Shown piece by piece: positions 53,984-63,981 of a DNA stretch of 64,000 nt. The DNA is from an uncultured Caulobacterales bacterium (GTDB lineage: Bacteria; Pseudomonadota; Alphaproteobacteria; Caulobacterales; Maricaulaceae), in NCBI GenBank assembly GCA_938003545.1, contig CALKXY010000013.1:1-64000 (forward strand). Direction: 5' to 3'. Positions within the stretch are counted from its first letter, which is position 1. Each line of letters opens with the position of its first letter. A program made the translations under genes and the position numbers. Under the pieces are notes generated by a model. The model saw nothing but the letters and a program-made list of their open reading frames with translations. It was not told the origin of the DNA and did not search any database.

Positions 53984-55396
53984 TTATGCTTTAGAACTTG
54001 TTGCAGCAAAGACGACTGAAAAGGATGTTCCAGAGGTTTCATCTTCCATGCGTTCTGTATCTTTTATATGGCTGCCATGCACAGATTGAACGAATAATCC
54101 GGCGCGGTGACGCATAACAATATGCTTTACGATGGCGAGACCAAGGCCTGTGCCTTTTTCTTGCGCGGGTAAATCGCCCGCAACTCTGTAAAAGCGTTCC
54201 CCAATACGCGGTAAATGTGTCCGAGAAAACCCGGGGCCATTGTCAGAAATCACAGCGCGCCAAACGGGGTTTTCATAGGGAGCAAGATTTACAATGCGGC
54301 GGAATCCAGCCCCTTTACGTAGCGGAAGTGGGAAGGCCTCGCCGCCCCAACGGGGGAACTTTTTCAACTCCGCGCGAACGGTTGAGCCTTTAGGGGACAG
54401 TTTTATCGCATTTTCTAACAAGTTCAGAAAAAGTTGAACGCATTCATCTGTTTTCCCAAATGTTGTCGCGGGTGTTCCGCTTGGTAAGTCAACAGCGAGT
54501 GTGACGTCACGAGATTTAGCCAAGGGGTCGAGCGAGTCTTTTGCGGCTTCTATGGCTTTACGTAGATCGGCTGTCTCTGACGGTGCGATGTGTTCACTGC
54601 TTTCAATACTGCGTAATGAGAGCAAGTCCGTCACGAGGCGTTGCATGCGGTCGGCTTGTTCAGCCATGATATCAAGGAATTTTTCTCGCGCGATGGGGTC
54701 GTCTTTTGCATGCCCTTGTAGCGTTTCAATATAACCTTTGAGGGAGGCTATGGGCGTTTTTAATTCATGACTTGCATTGGCAAGAAAATCGGCCCGTTGT
54801 TCTCGGGCTTTTGCAGCCTGTGTCCGGTCGGCAAGTACAGCGAATACAACATTATCTTTTGCGTTGTCGTGTTGAACAGAAATCGCTCTGGAAAAATCAA
54901 TGTCTAAATATCGTTCTGTTGGCTGTAGGACGTGAATTGATAAAGATTCAGGTATTTCGCCATTGAAGGCACGTTCGATTTCTGGGCGCACGGATGATGT
55001 GCGTAAATAAGCACCCACTGGGCGCCCAACCATGTTTGGTGACAGCATGGTTTGCGCGGCTTCATTTGCATGAATAATTTTCGCGCTTTTATCTAAGGCA
55101 ATGATAGCGCGAGGAAGGGAGTCTGTAATTTCCTCGAGAGTTTCGCTTCGCAGCCGTTCCATATCAGTGTTTGAGAACTGCAGTTTCGGTGACGTCGAAA
55201 GTGGCCGGATCGAGCGGAAGTAAATCCAAAGTGAAATAATCTCGAAAATAATAACGCAGGCCGTAGCCAAGATTGGTGCTTGCGTTAAAATTGCGAGCAT
55301 TAAGACTGAGCCAACAGCAATAGCGGCAATGATCAACCCATCAGGGGTTTGGGATTTTTTAAGAGGTGTTGATGGCACAAGCGTTAGCGTGTCCAA
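53984..55396 (-). CDS. phoR: Sensor histidine kinase PhoR-type
   Basis: 470 residues starting at a TTG (55396). Two N-terminal membrane helices (IIAAIAVGSVLMLAIL and TACVIIFEIISLWIYF), a PAS-like region, the HisKA motif FLANASHELKTPIASLKGY and the catalytic domain with N-box NLLENAIKLSPKG, ISDNGPGF and GTGLGLAIVKHI are present. PhoR senses the Pst transporter in other organisms. The order here is phoR then phoB, the reverse of E. coli. Function is by homology. Confidence 0.88.
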   Translation of the reverse strand: MDTLTLVPSTPLKKSQTPDGLIIAAIAVGSVLMLAILTQAPILATACVIIFEIISLWIYFRSIRPLSTSPKLQFSNTDMERLRSETLEEITDSLPRAIIALDKSAKIIHANEAAQTMLSPNMVGRPVGAYLRTSSVRPEIERAFNGEIPESLSIHVLQPTERYLDIDFSRAISVQHDNAKDNVVFAVLADRTQAAKAREQRADFLANASHELKTPIASLKGYIETLQGHAKDDPIAREKFLDIMAEQADRMQRLVTDLLSLRSIESSEHIAPSETADLRKAIEAAKDSLDPLAKSRDVTLAVDLPSGTPATTFGKTDECVQLFLNLLENAIKLSPKGSTVRAELKKFPRWGGEAFPLPLRKGAGFRRIVNLAPYENPVWRAVISDNGPGFSRTHLPRIGERFYRVAGDLPAQEKGTGLGLAIVKHIVMRHRAGLFVQSVHGSHIKDTERMEDETSGTSFSVVFAATSSKA

Positions 55397-55659
55397 TACG
55401 AATGAGTTTTCCTATTTGCGATCTATCGGAAAGACTGCCGTAAAGACAAGGTCTTTAAATGATGTGGTCAGGTTTTTTATGGATGTGGTACAAAATTTAT
55501 GTGGTCTTTTGATGCGTTTGACACGTATTTTTTACAAGCTGTGTGAAATTTCACGAGACGTTGGCTATATTTAATATATTTATGGCTGGAAGGCTAAATT
55601 ATTATCGTTTTTCAATAATTGTTGATTGACTTTCGCTATATAAACCGTAGGTAAGCTAC

Positions 55660-57126
55660 ATGTGGCTAAGATACAGTATATCGAATAATTTTCGTTTCGC
55701 GGCGTCCAGTGCCGTGGTGGCTATAATCATAAGCGGTTGTGCTTCACTTGATCTGAAGCCCGAAGCGACGGTTGTCGCGCCTCAGGCTAAAGTCATAGAG
55801 GATGTGCCTCCGCCGCAAGATTGGATTGTGCCAGCGCCCGATGCGCTTCCAACAACGGATTGGGTGCGGGCTTTCCCTGATGCAGCCCTTATCGAATTAG
55901 TTGACGAGGCCTTGCAGAATAATACGAATATCGGCGCGGCATATGCGCGCCTTGATGCTGCTATCGCAAATGAAAAAATTAGTCGCTCCCGCCGATTGCC
56001 GACTGTGTCTGGGAGTGGTGGTGTGTCGCGAACAGAGCGTGCGGCGGATTTTGCTCCAGATAATACGGCAATAAATATCGGCCTCAGTGCCAGCTGGGAG
56101 CCTGATCTTTGGGGGCGTATCTCTGATAATATTGGCGTATCTGAGCTAGAGTCTGAAGCGACGGCTAGTGACATTGCTGGTGCGCGCTTATCTATCACGG
56201 GGCAGGTTGCGCAAACTTGGTTTAGCTTAATCGAAGCCCGGCTCTTGGCGGATTTGTCAGAGCGCGATATTGAAACGCAAGAACGTGCTTTGCGGTTGAC
56301 TCAACGCCGCTTCGAATCTGGTGTTTCAGGTAGTTCCGATGTTCGCCTTGCGCGGTCTTCATTCGCGCAAGCTGAGGCGTTGCAGGCCTCTCGGAAACAG
56401 CGTCTGTCAGCTTTGTCTCGTCAGTTGGAGGTTTTGCTTACGCGTTACCCCGCGAGCGCCATAGAGGCTGCTGTTGATTTGCCTGAATTGCCGTCTCTGA
56501 CGGGTGTAGGCGCGCCAACTTATATCTTATCTCAGCGTCCAGATCTGATTTCAGCGGAGCAACGGTTAGCCTCGCAAGGTATTCAGATTGATTTAGCACG
56601 CAAAGCTCTTTTGCCTAGTTTATCGCTGTCTGGGTCTACATCAGCGGCAGGCGGAGGCCTTAGTAGTTTCTTTGATGTTGATGCGCTTGTGGCAAATATT
56701 GCGTCAAATTTAACCGCCCCAATTTTTCAAGGCGGGCGCCTGCGTGCGAATGTTGAGGTTCAAGAGGCGCTGTTGAGGCAACAGCTTCAAACTTATGTCG
56801 GTACGGTTTTAAATGCATATTTTGACGTTGAAAATGCGTTGGACGCGGAAGGCCGACTTTTAGAGCAGGAAACCGCACTGCGTGTTTCTGTTGACGAGGC
56901 TTTTCGGGCTGAGGAACGTCTGGAGTTGCGCTACACGGAAGGGCTAGCCACCATTTTGCAGCTATTGGATGCCCAGTCGCGTCGTATATCTGCTGAAGGT
57001 CAACTTATCTCTGCGCGTGCAGAGAGACTGCAGAACAGAGTTCGTTTACATGTCGCATTAGGCGGGGGCGCATATGGCGACGTGCCACCTGACGCTTTAC
57101 CTGCCTTCTTAAGGGATCAAGGATAA
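55660..57126 (+). CDS. RND efflux outer-membrane lipoprotein (NodT/OprM family)
   Basis: 488 residues. The lipobox ISGC near residue 27 precedes the outer-membrane factor fold, with repeats such as ALQNNTNIGAAYARLDAAIANEKISR and ERLELRYTEGLATILQLLDAQ. Family members form the TolC-like channel of tripartite pumps. It is the first gene of the efflux operon, followed by the adaptor 4 bases later. It diverges from phoR over 263 AT-rich bases. Confidence 0.92.
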   Translation: MWLRYSISNNFRFAASSAVVAIIISGCASLDLKPEATVVAPQAKVIEDVPPPQDWIVPAPDALPTTDWVRAFPDAALIELVDEALQNNTNIGAAYARLDAAIANEKISRSRRLPTVSGSGGVSRTERAADFAPDNTAINIGLSASWEPDLWGRISDNIGVSELESEATASDIAGARLSITGQVAQTWFSLIEARLLADLSERDIETQERALRLTQRRFESGVSGSSDVRLARSSFAQAEALQASRKQRLSALSRQLEVLLTRYPASAIEAAVDLPELPSLTGVGAPTYILSQRPDLISAEQRLASQGIQIDLARKALLPSLSLSGSTSAAGGGLSSFFDVDALVANIASNLTAPIFQGGRLRANVEVQEALLRQQLQTYVGTVLNAYFDVENALDAEGRLLEQETALRVSVDEAFRAEERLELRYTEGLATILQLLDAQSRRISAEGQLISARAERLQNRVRLHVALGGGAYGDVPPDALPAFLRDQG

Positions 57127-57130
57127 CACC

Positions 57131-58579
57131 ATGGTCAACACAAAAAGCGATTATTCTGTGCCTGAACGTAAAGGTGGCTTTTTAAGGAAGTTCCTTGTGG
57201 TCGCGATTCCGTTTGGGATTATCGCCGCGTTTTTTATCGTAACTTCAATTTTCATCGCTTTGACGAAAAAGCCCAAAGAGAAGAAACGTAATTTCAATAC
57301 GCTGGCTGTGATTGCAGATTATGCGAAGGTGGAAGATGTGCGGCTCGCCGTCCGTACGCAAGGCGAGGCGCGTCCGCAGATTGAAATTGACCTCGTTCCA
57401 CAAGTCGGTGGTAAAATCGTCTATGTGTCGCCTAATTTTGTTGAGGGCGGTATTTTTCGCAAAGGCGAAGTCCTCGTGCGGGTTGAAGATGCTGATTTTA
57501 AAGTTGCCGTGATCCGCGCAGAAGCAAACGTTGCGCAAGCGCAGCAAGTGCTCGTCCGTGAGCAAGCTGAAGGCGAAATTGCGCGTCAGGATTATGAAGA
57601 ATTAGGCCGTGGTGATCCGAGTCCGCTGGCATTGCGTGAGCCTCAAAAAGCGCAAGCGCGCGCCTCATTGCAAGCCGCTGAAGCTGAACTTGAAGGCGTG
57701 AAGTTAAATTTGTCTCGAACCGCTGTTATCGCGCCTTTTTCAGGACGCGTCAGAACGAAATCATCTGACATCGGTCAATTCGTGACACCGGGTAGTCGTT
57801 TAGCTCGTATTTTTTCGACAGATGTTGTCGAGGTGCGCTTACCTCTATCTGATGATCAATTGTCAAAACTAGACTTGCCGCTGGCCTATTTTGCTAAAGA
57901 TCGCGCAACCGCACCTAAGGTAGATTTGAGTGCACGCGTTGCAGGTGAAACGCGGCATTGGGATGGTCGTATTATGCGGACAGATGCAACTTATGACACG
58001 CAAACGCGTGCACTTTTTGCAATTGCTGAGGTTTTTGATCCTTATGGGAAGGGCGCATCTGAAGATGGTGTACCGTTGGCCCCAGGCCTTTTCGTTGATG
58101 CAGACATTGCAGGTAAATCATTTGAAAACGTTATTGTGATCCCGCGTGACGGACTTCGGCCACAAGATCGTGTATTTGTCGTTGATGATAAAGGTCAGGC
58201 AGAAGTGCGTGATGTTTCTGTTTTAGACACAGACCCAATGCGCGCGCTTTTGAAATCTGGCGTCGCGGCAGGTGAGTTGGTTGTGTTGTCTCCGATGGAA
58301 GCCTCTCGCGTCGATATCACGCTTAAGGTTTTAGATGCGAACAACCCTGAAAAAGTTCTTGTTGATCCGCCTAAGCCGGACTGGATGACAAAGCAGAACG
58401 CCGAAGATGGCGGCGATGATAAGAAGAAGAAAAAGAAACGGCGCTGGGGTAAAAAACCTGACGGGGATGACAAGAACAGCGACGCAGACAAGGATGCGGA
58501 AGAGAGCAACGCTGATAAAACGTCTAATGCAAAAGATTCAGTGACCGAAAATGAGCCAAGCAAGACACAGGAAAATTAA
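57131..58579 (+). CDS. RND efflux periplasmic adaptor (HlyD/MFP family)
   Basis: 482 residues with one N-terminal membrane helix (FLVVAIPFGIIAAFFIVTSI). The adaptor pattern includes VPQVGGKIVYVSPNFVEGG, a coiled coil (VAQAQQVLVREQAEGEIARQDYEEL) and SRTAVIAPFSGRVRTKSSDIGQFV. A long C-terminal charged tail, rich in Lys, Asp and Glu from about residue 425 onward, is unusual. It links the pump to the outer-membrane factor. It lies between them in the operon. Confidence 0.92.
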   Translation: MVNTKSDYSVPERKGGFLRKFLVVAIPFGIIAAFFIVTSIFIALTKKPKEKKRNFNTLAVIADYAKVEDVRLAVRTQGEARPQIEIDLVPQVGGKIVYVSPNFVEGGIFRKGEVLVRVEDADFKVAVIRAEANVAQAQQVLVREQAEGEIARQDYEELGRGDPSPLALREPQKAQARASLQAAEAELEGVKLNLSRTAVIAPFSGRVRTKSSDIGQFVTPGSRLARIFSTDVVEVRLPLSDDQLSKLDLPLAYFAKDRATAPKVDLSARVAGETRHWDGRIMRTDATYDTQTRALFAIAEVFDPYGKGASEDGVPLAPGLFVDADIAGKSFENVIVIPRDGLRPQDRVFVVDDKGQAEVRDVSVLDTDPMRALLKSGVAAGELVVLSPMEASRVDITLKVLDANNPEKVLVDPPKPDWMTKQNAEDGGDDKKKKKKRRWGKKPDGDDKNSDADKDAEESNADKTSNAKDSVTENEPSKTQEN

Positions 58580-58582
58580 ACC

Positions 58583-61500
58583 ATGAAAAACCTCATTGCA
58601 TGGTTTGTTAAAAATCCAGTTGCTGCCAATCTTTTGATGGTGGCAATGTTTGTTTCTGGTGCCTTTGGATATATGAGTTTGGAGCGTGAGTTCCTCCCAG
58701 GCACCACAATCAATGGCATGACCGTTAGTGTCGTATGGAACGGCGCATCCCCGCGTGATGTGAATGAGCAAATTGTGACACGCGTCGAAGAGGCTGTCGA
58801 TGGTTTAGATGGTATTGATTATATAGAAGCCACCGCCAGTGAGGGTGGCGCATCTATAAATATTCGAACAAAGCTTGGCATTGATTACGAAAAAATGTTG
58901 GATCAGGTGAAAAACCGTGTTGATGGCATTCAAAATTTACCACCTGACGCCTTTCGCCCCCAAGTTTTCCGCTGGGATGCAGAAGTCGATATTATGTATC
59001 TTGCGCTTTATGGGCAGGTTGATCGTCTAACCCTCCAACGCGCTGGTAATGATTTGCGTTTAAAATTGACGCAGCTGCCTGGTTTGCAGCTCACAGAACA
59101 AATTTCAAAAGTGCCAGAACAGGTAACCATTGAAATTTCTGAAGATGCTTTACTCCGCTATAACCTGACGTTTAGCCAAGTGAGCCAAGCGATTTCGGCT
59201 AGTTCCGTAAACCTATCGGCAGGGACTGTTGAAACGACGGGCGGAAATTTACAATTGCGAGCTCGGAACCTCGCGGATTCGAAAGCAGAGTTCGAGAAGA
59301 TTATCATTCGGCAAAGCTCAAGCGGCGGCATCGTACGGGTTGGCGACGTGGCGAATGTCATTGATGGTTTTGATGATGACAAATTTGCAGCTGCGTTCCG
59401 CGGGCAACCTGCCGCTATTTTTCGTGTCATTTCACCTGAGACTTCAAACATCACCGAAGCTGGCGAAGCTATTCGGGCTTTTGAAAAAGAGATACAGGCG
59501 TCCCTCCCGCCTGACCTGACATTTAGTATCTGGTTCGATGGCTCCACGATGTTCGATAGTCGTATGACGCTAATCTCAAGTAACGCACTGTCTGGGATGG
59601 CGTTGGTTCTTATCGTTCTGATGTTGTTCCTTCGCCCTAAGGTCGCGATTTGGGTCACTCTGGGTATTGCTGCGGCTTTCGCTGGGGCGCTCGCCATTGC
59701 ACCTGCGATTGGTATTACGCTGAATATGATTTCGCTTTTCGCCTTCCTCCTTGTGATTGGGATTGTGGTGGATGATGCGATTGTTGTGGGCGAAAGTGTG
59801 CACTTTCATGTCGAAAACGGCATTGATGGTGAACGCGGCGCTGTGGCAGGTGCAGGCATGGTTGTTAAACCTGTCTATTTCGCGGTGATCACAACTATCA
59901 TGATGTTTGTCCCGATGATGCTGTTGTCTGGACCTATTCGGTCTATGTTTGAGCAAATTAGCTTGGTCGTCATTGCAGTTCTAATTTTCTCTTTAATTGA
60001 AGCCTTCTTTATTCTGCCGGCTCATTTACGTCATCTGAAACCTGTTGATCCAGAAAAGGTAACGGGCATTCTGAAGTTTCAGCATAATTTGGCGGAAAGT
60101 CTCAATACATTTGCTCGGAAGATTTTCCGACCGCTCGTCGCAACCTTACTGCACTTCCGCTATATTACGGTTTCAGTCTTCCTTGGCTTGATGGTCATGG
60201 CTGTCATGCTTCTTGGATCAGGGGTCGCGCCATCTGCGTTTTTGCCTGAAGTCGAGGGAGATATGATTCAGGTGAATATTCGTTTCCCTGAAGGCACAAC
60301 ATTTGAGCGCCGTGAACAGGTACGCCAACAAGTGGATAGCGGCATTGATCGACTTAATGCAGATTCTGAAAAACTCTTCGGAACGGAAGAGGGTATCATT
60401 TCCCATCCTGGAACGATCACCGAAGGACGAGGCGTTCAAGGGTTTTTAGGTTTGCTGGACAGTAGTAAACGTAACAACGTTTCAACGCGCGAAATTGCAG
60501 ATAAACTCGAAGAATATGTAGGTCCAGTTAGCGATGCGTTCCGCGTAGATTACGGTTTCACTGAAGGCGGTTTTGGAGGTGGTGGCGGCCTGTTTTTTGC
60601 TGTCGCATCGGATGATGAGGATGATCTTAAGGCGGCGGTGTTAGATCTTAAAGAGGAAGTCTCTACCTTTTCTGGTGTTGTCGGAACATGGGACAATCTT
60701 GAAAGCTCTGCATCTGAAATTCGTTTCAACATGAAACCGGGCGCAGAAAGTCTCGGCATCACATTGCAAGATGTAACACGTCAAGTGCGGCAGGCTTTTT
60801 TCGGTCAAGAAGTACAACGTTTGCCAAGAAACGGAGAAGATGTCCGTGTGATGGTGCGGTATCCGCTCGCGGCACGTGAGAGTATTGATAGCTTGAATGA
60901 TCTTCGTATCCGTGGCGCGAATGGCGTAGAAGTGCCTCTTTATTCGGTGGCTGAAGTCAGTTTCGCAGAAGGGGTTTCGCGCATACGTCGCCGTGACCGT
61001 AAACAGGTCGGTTACACGGGTGGTCGCGTGCGCGGTGAACCACAAGTTCAAGGTGAAGTAAGAGCGCAGTTGGAAGAAGAATTCTTTCCTGCCTGGAAAT
61101 TGCGTCACCCCAATGTCGAAAAAGTTGAGGTTGGTGAAGATGAAATTCAGACAACCCTGGTCAGAGAATTGAGCATTAGCGGTATTGCAATTTTGTTCAT
61201 GATGTATGGATTGCTCGCGATTGCCTTTAAATCCTACGCTCAACCTTTGTTGATTATGATTGCGATTCCTTTCGCCTTTATCGGGATGATTTTTGGTAAC
61301 CTCATTACAGGTGTTCCATTTGGTATGATGAGTGTATTTGGATTCTTTGCAGCGTCCGGCGTGGCGGTGAATGATAACCTTGTTCTGATCGATTATGTGA
61401 ACCGGCTTCGTGCGAAAGGTGTTGGAGCGTATCAAGCCATGTTGGATGCTTGCGTTGCGCGTTTCCGGCCAATCCTACTGACGTCCGTCACAACTTTCGT

Positions 61501-61813
61501 TGGCATCATGCCAATTTTGTTTGAGACATCGACACAAAGTGAGTTCCTCAAGCCTATGGTTGTGGCACTGGCATTTGGGGTGTTGTTTGATTTCTTCCTG
61601 ACCTTGATGTTAGTCCCTGCGTTATATGGCGTGGGTGTTGACATTAGCCGTTTCTTCAAGGGGCTTTGGACGGGTGAGAAACAAGCTCCCCTCGGGTCAC
61701 AATATGATCCAGATATGATCTTGGCACTTGAAGACATGGAGATTGCCAGTGACGTCGATCCTATGGACACACATAATACGGGCGGCAATAAAATGCCTGC
61801 GCCTGCAGAGTAA
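58583..61813 (+). CDS. RND-family efflux pump permease
   Basis: 1076 residues with the RND layout: one helix, a large periplasmic loop, TM2-6, a second loop, and TM8-12. The two Asp of TM4 are in GIVVDDAIVVGES (AcrB D407/D408 equivalents). At TM10, GFFAASGVAVNDNLVLIDYV has Asn where AcrB has Lys940, so the proton relay differs from AcrB-type drug pumps. Substrate is unknown; the family includes export of lipids or other compounds. Directly after the adaptor. Confidence 0.92.
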   Translation: MKNLIAWFVKNPVAANLLMVAMFVSGAFGYMSLEREFLPGTTINGMTVSVVWNGASPRDVNEQIVTRVEEAVDGLDGIDYIEATASEGGASINIRTKLGIDYEKMLDQVKNRVDGIQNLPPDAFRPQVFRWDAEVDIMYLALYGQVDRLTLQRAGNDLRLKLTQLPGLQLTEQISKVPEQVTIEISEDALLRYNLTFSQVSQAISASSVNLSAGTVETTGGNLQLRARNLADSKAEFEKIIIRQSSSGGIVRVGDVANVIDGFDDDKFAAAFRGQPAAIFRVISPETSNITEAGEAIRAFEKEIQASLPPDLTFSIWFDGSTMFDSRMTLISSNALSGMALVLIVLMLFLRPKVAIWVTLGIAAAFAGALAIAPAIGITLNMISLFAFLLVIGIVVDDAIVVGESVHFHVENGIDGERGAVAGAGMVVKPVYFAVITTIMMFVPMMLLSGPIRSMFEQISLVVIAVLIFSLIEAFFILPAHLRHLKPVDPEKVTGILKFQHNLAESLNTFARKIFRPLVATLLHFRYITVSVFLGLMVMAVMLLGSGVAPSAFLPEVEGDMIQVNIRFPEGTTFERREQVRQQVDSGIDRLNADSEKLFGTEEGIISHPGTITEGRGVQGFLGLLDSSKRNNVSTREIADKLEEYVGPVSDAFRVDYGFTEGGFGGGGGLFFAVASDDEDDLKAAVLDLKEEVSTFSGVVGTWDNLESSASEIRFNMKPGAESLGITLQDVTRQVRQAFFGQEVQRLPRNGEDVRVMVRYPLAARESIDSLNDLRIRGANGVEVPLYSVAEVSFAEGVSRIRRRDRKQVGYTGGRVRGEPQVQGEVRAQLEEEFFPAWKLRHPNVEKVEVGEDEIQTTLVRELSISGIAILFMMYGLLAIAFKSYAQPLLIMIAIPFAFIGMIFGNLITGVPFGMMSVFGFFAASGVAVNDNLVLIDYVNRLRAKGVGAYQAMLDACVARFRPILLTSVTTFVGIMPILFETSTQSEFLKPMVVALAFGVLFDFFLTLMLVPALYGVGVDISRFFKGLWTGEKQAPLGSQYDPDMILALEDMEIASDVDPMDTHNTGGNKMPAPAE

Positions 61814-61843
61814 TTAAAATAGAAACGTCTCGGAGGACAAAAC

Positions 61844-63925
61844 GTGACACTTAAATCAATTATGGGGACGAGCTTTGCTGTCCTCGCTCTCTCTCTAGCC
61901 GCGTGTAGTGACAAGAGTGCGGACATAACAGCCGACAATACGATTAAATCCGCAACAACAGAAACAAAAACGGCTGTACTCGGTACATTTGGCGTCTCAA
62001 CAGAAAATATTGATTCCTCCGTAAAGCCGGGAGATAATTTTTACGAGCATGTCAATGGCGGTTGGCTGAAGACGATGGAAATCCCTGCCGATCGCTCTCG
62101 CTTTGGGGCATTTAACGTGTTGAGCGATCAAGCTGAAGCACGGGTCCGCACGATTATTGAAACGGCTGCGAGCAAATCAAACCCAAGCGCCGATGAAAAA
62201 CGTATTGGTGATTTCTACAATGCCTATCTCAATATGGATGTGATCGAAGAGAAAGATCTCTCTCCTATCAAAGATGATTTGGACCGCATTGGGGCCGCAA
62301 AAACGCATGATGATATTCTTGCGCTGATGTCGGACGCCTCCATGGGCCTCGACTCCCCTGTCGCGCCATATGTCTATATCGATGCAAAAAAGAACGATGA
62401 ATATATCGTCTATATGACGCAATCTGGCCTCTCTCTGCCGAACCGCGATTATTACTTTGATGATAGCGAAAAGGGACAGAAAATCCTGTCTGGCTATCGC
62501 GACCTTGCCGCCACGATGTTGACTGAAGCTGGCGTGGAAAACGCCGAGACGCGTGCAGAAGCTGTCGTCGCGTTTGAAACGGCTTTGGCTGAAGGACACT
62601 GGACCCGCGTGAAACAACGTGACCGTGATTTAACGTATAATAAGATGAGCACAAAGGAACTCGCCGAAATGGCGCCTGGTGTGAATTGGGACATGATGAT
62701 GAAATCATTAGGTTTGGGCGGACAAGACACTGTGATTATTCGCGAAAAATCTGCGGTTGAAAATGCAGTAAAAGTGTTCGCAGATACATCTGTAGATGTC
62801 TTGAAAGATTATCTGACGGTAAGTTTGATGAACGGGCATTCTGCTTATCTTCCTGCGCGTATTGATGATGCAAATTTTGAGTTTTACGGCAAAACGTTAC
62901 GCGGTCAGGAAGAACAACGTCCTCGCTGGAAACGGGCAGTTTCTGCGGTCAATGGAACGCTCGGTGAAGTCGTCGGCAAGGTTTATGTTAAAGAACACTT
63001 CCCGCCGAATTCCAAAGTGCAAATGGATACGCTTGTCGAAAATATTCGTGGCGCATTCAAAGATGGCATCGACGGCTTGGAATGGATGGGCGACGATACA
63101 AAAGTGCAAGCGCAATATAAACTATCTAAGTTTAACCCAAAAATTGGCTACCCTGACAAATGGGAAACATACAAAGGTTTGAGCGTAGATCGTGATGATC
63201 TGATCGGCACTATCCAATCCGCGCGGGCGTGGTCGTGGGAAGATCAAATTGGTCAACTCGGCCAACCTATTGATCGTGACGAATGGGGTATGACACCACA
63301 GACTGTGAACGCCTATTACAACTCAATTTTGAACGAGATTGTTTTCCCAGCGGCGATTTTGGACGCACCATTCTTTGATCCGAACGCTGATGCTGCCGTC
63401 AATTATGGCGGTATTGGTGCAGTTATTGGCCATGAAATGGGACATGGTTTTGATGACCAAGGTCGGAAATCTGATGGTGACGGCATTCAACGTGATTGGT
63501 GGACGGAAGCTGATGCTAAAGCCTATGAAGGTCGTGCTAAAATTCTTGCGGATCAATATAGCGAATTTGAGCCTTTACCGGGCGAGAATTTAGATGGTAA
63601 TCTTGGTCTGGGTGAGAACATTGGTGATCTAACGGGCGTCACTATGGCCTATGAGGCCTATAAACGGTCGCTAAACGGCAAAGAAGCTCCAGTGATTGAT
63701 GGATATACAGGTGACCAACGCTTCTTCATGGCATGGGCGCAGGTCTGGGCCATCAAATGGCGCGACGAAGCCTTGTCTGCTCAAATTAAAAATGGTCCGC
63801 ATAGCCCAGGTGAATATCGTGCGAATGGTATCGTGCGCAATTTCCAACCTTGGTATGATGCGTTTAACATAACGTCTGACGACGCTATGTATCTGGCACC
63901 AGAAGACCGTGTCAAAATTTGGTAA
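61844..63925 (+). CDS. M13-family zinc metallopeptidase lipoprotein (PepO/neprilysin-like)
   Basis: 693 residues from a GTG at 61844 with GGAGG eight bases upstream. The lipobox LAAC is near residue 20. The M13 zinc site is VIGHEMGHGFDDQG with ligand Glu in LGENIGDLTG, and NAYYNSILNEIVFPAAIL is the typical preceding segment; the C-terminal RANGIVRNFQPWYDAFNI and the final W (VKIW) match the family. Such enzymes cleave short peptides in the periplasm. It follows the RND operon by 30 bases, and a strong terminator ends the unit. Confidence 0.94.
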   Translation: MTLKSIMGTSFAVLALSLAACSDKSADITADNTIKSATTETKTAVLGTFGVSTENIDSSVKPGDNFYEHVNGGWLKTMEIPADRSRFGAFNVLSDQAEARVRTIIETAASKSNPSADEKRIGDFYNAYLNMDVIEEKDLSPIKDDLDRIGAAKTHDDILALMSDASMGLDSPVAPYVYIDAKKNDEYIVYMTQSGLSLPNRDYYFDDSEKGQKILSGYRDLAATMLTEAGVENAETRAEAVVAFETALAEGHWTRVKQRDRDLTYNKMSTKELAEMAPGVNWDMMMKSLGLGGQDTVIIREKSAVENAVKVFADTSVDVLKDYLTVSLMNGHSAYLPARIDDANFEFYGKTLRGQEEQRPRWKRAVSAVNGTLGEVVGKVYVKEHFPPNSKVQMDTLVENIRGAFKDGIDGLEWMGDDTKVQAQYKLSKFNPKIGYPDKWETYKGLSVDRDDLIGTIQSARAWSWEDQIGQLGQPIDRDEWGMTPQTVNAYYNSILNEIVFPAAILDAPFFDPNADAAVNYGGIGAVIGHEMGHGFDDQGRKSDGDGIQRDWWTEADAKAYEGRAKILADQYSEFEPLPGENLDGNLGLGENIGDLTGVTMAYEAYKRSLNGKEAPVIDGYTGDQRFFMAWAQVWAIKWRDEALSAQIKNGPHSPGEYRANGIVRNFQPWYDAFNITSDDAMYLAPEDRVKIW

Positions 63926-63948
63926 GTTGATTAGATTTAACTGTTTCA

Positions 63949-63981
63949 AGCCCGTTGCGATCTTTCGCAGCGGGCTTTTTT
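63949..63981 (+). terminator. Intrinsic terminator after the M13 peptidase gene
   Basis: AAGCCCGTTGCGA and TCGCAGCGGGCTT form a long stem (one mismatch) with a four-base loop and a T tract, 23 bases after the stop. Confidence 0.92.
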
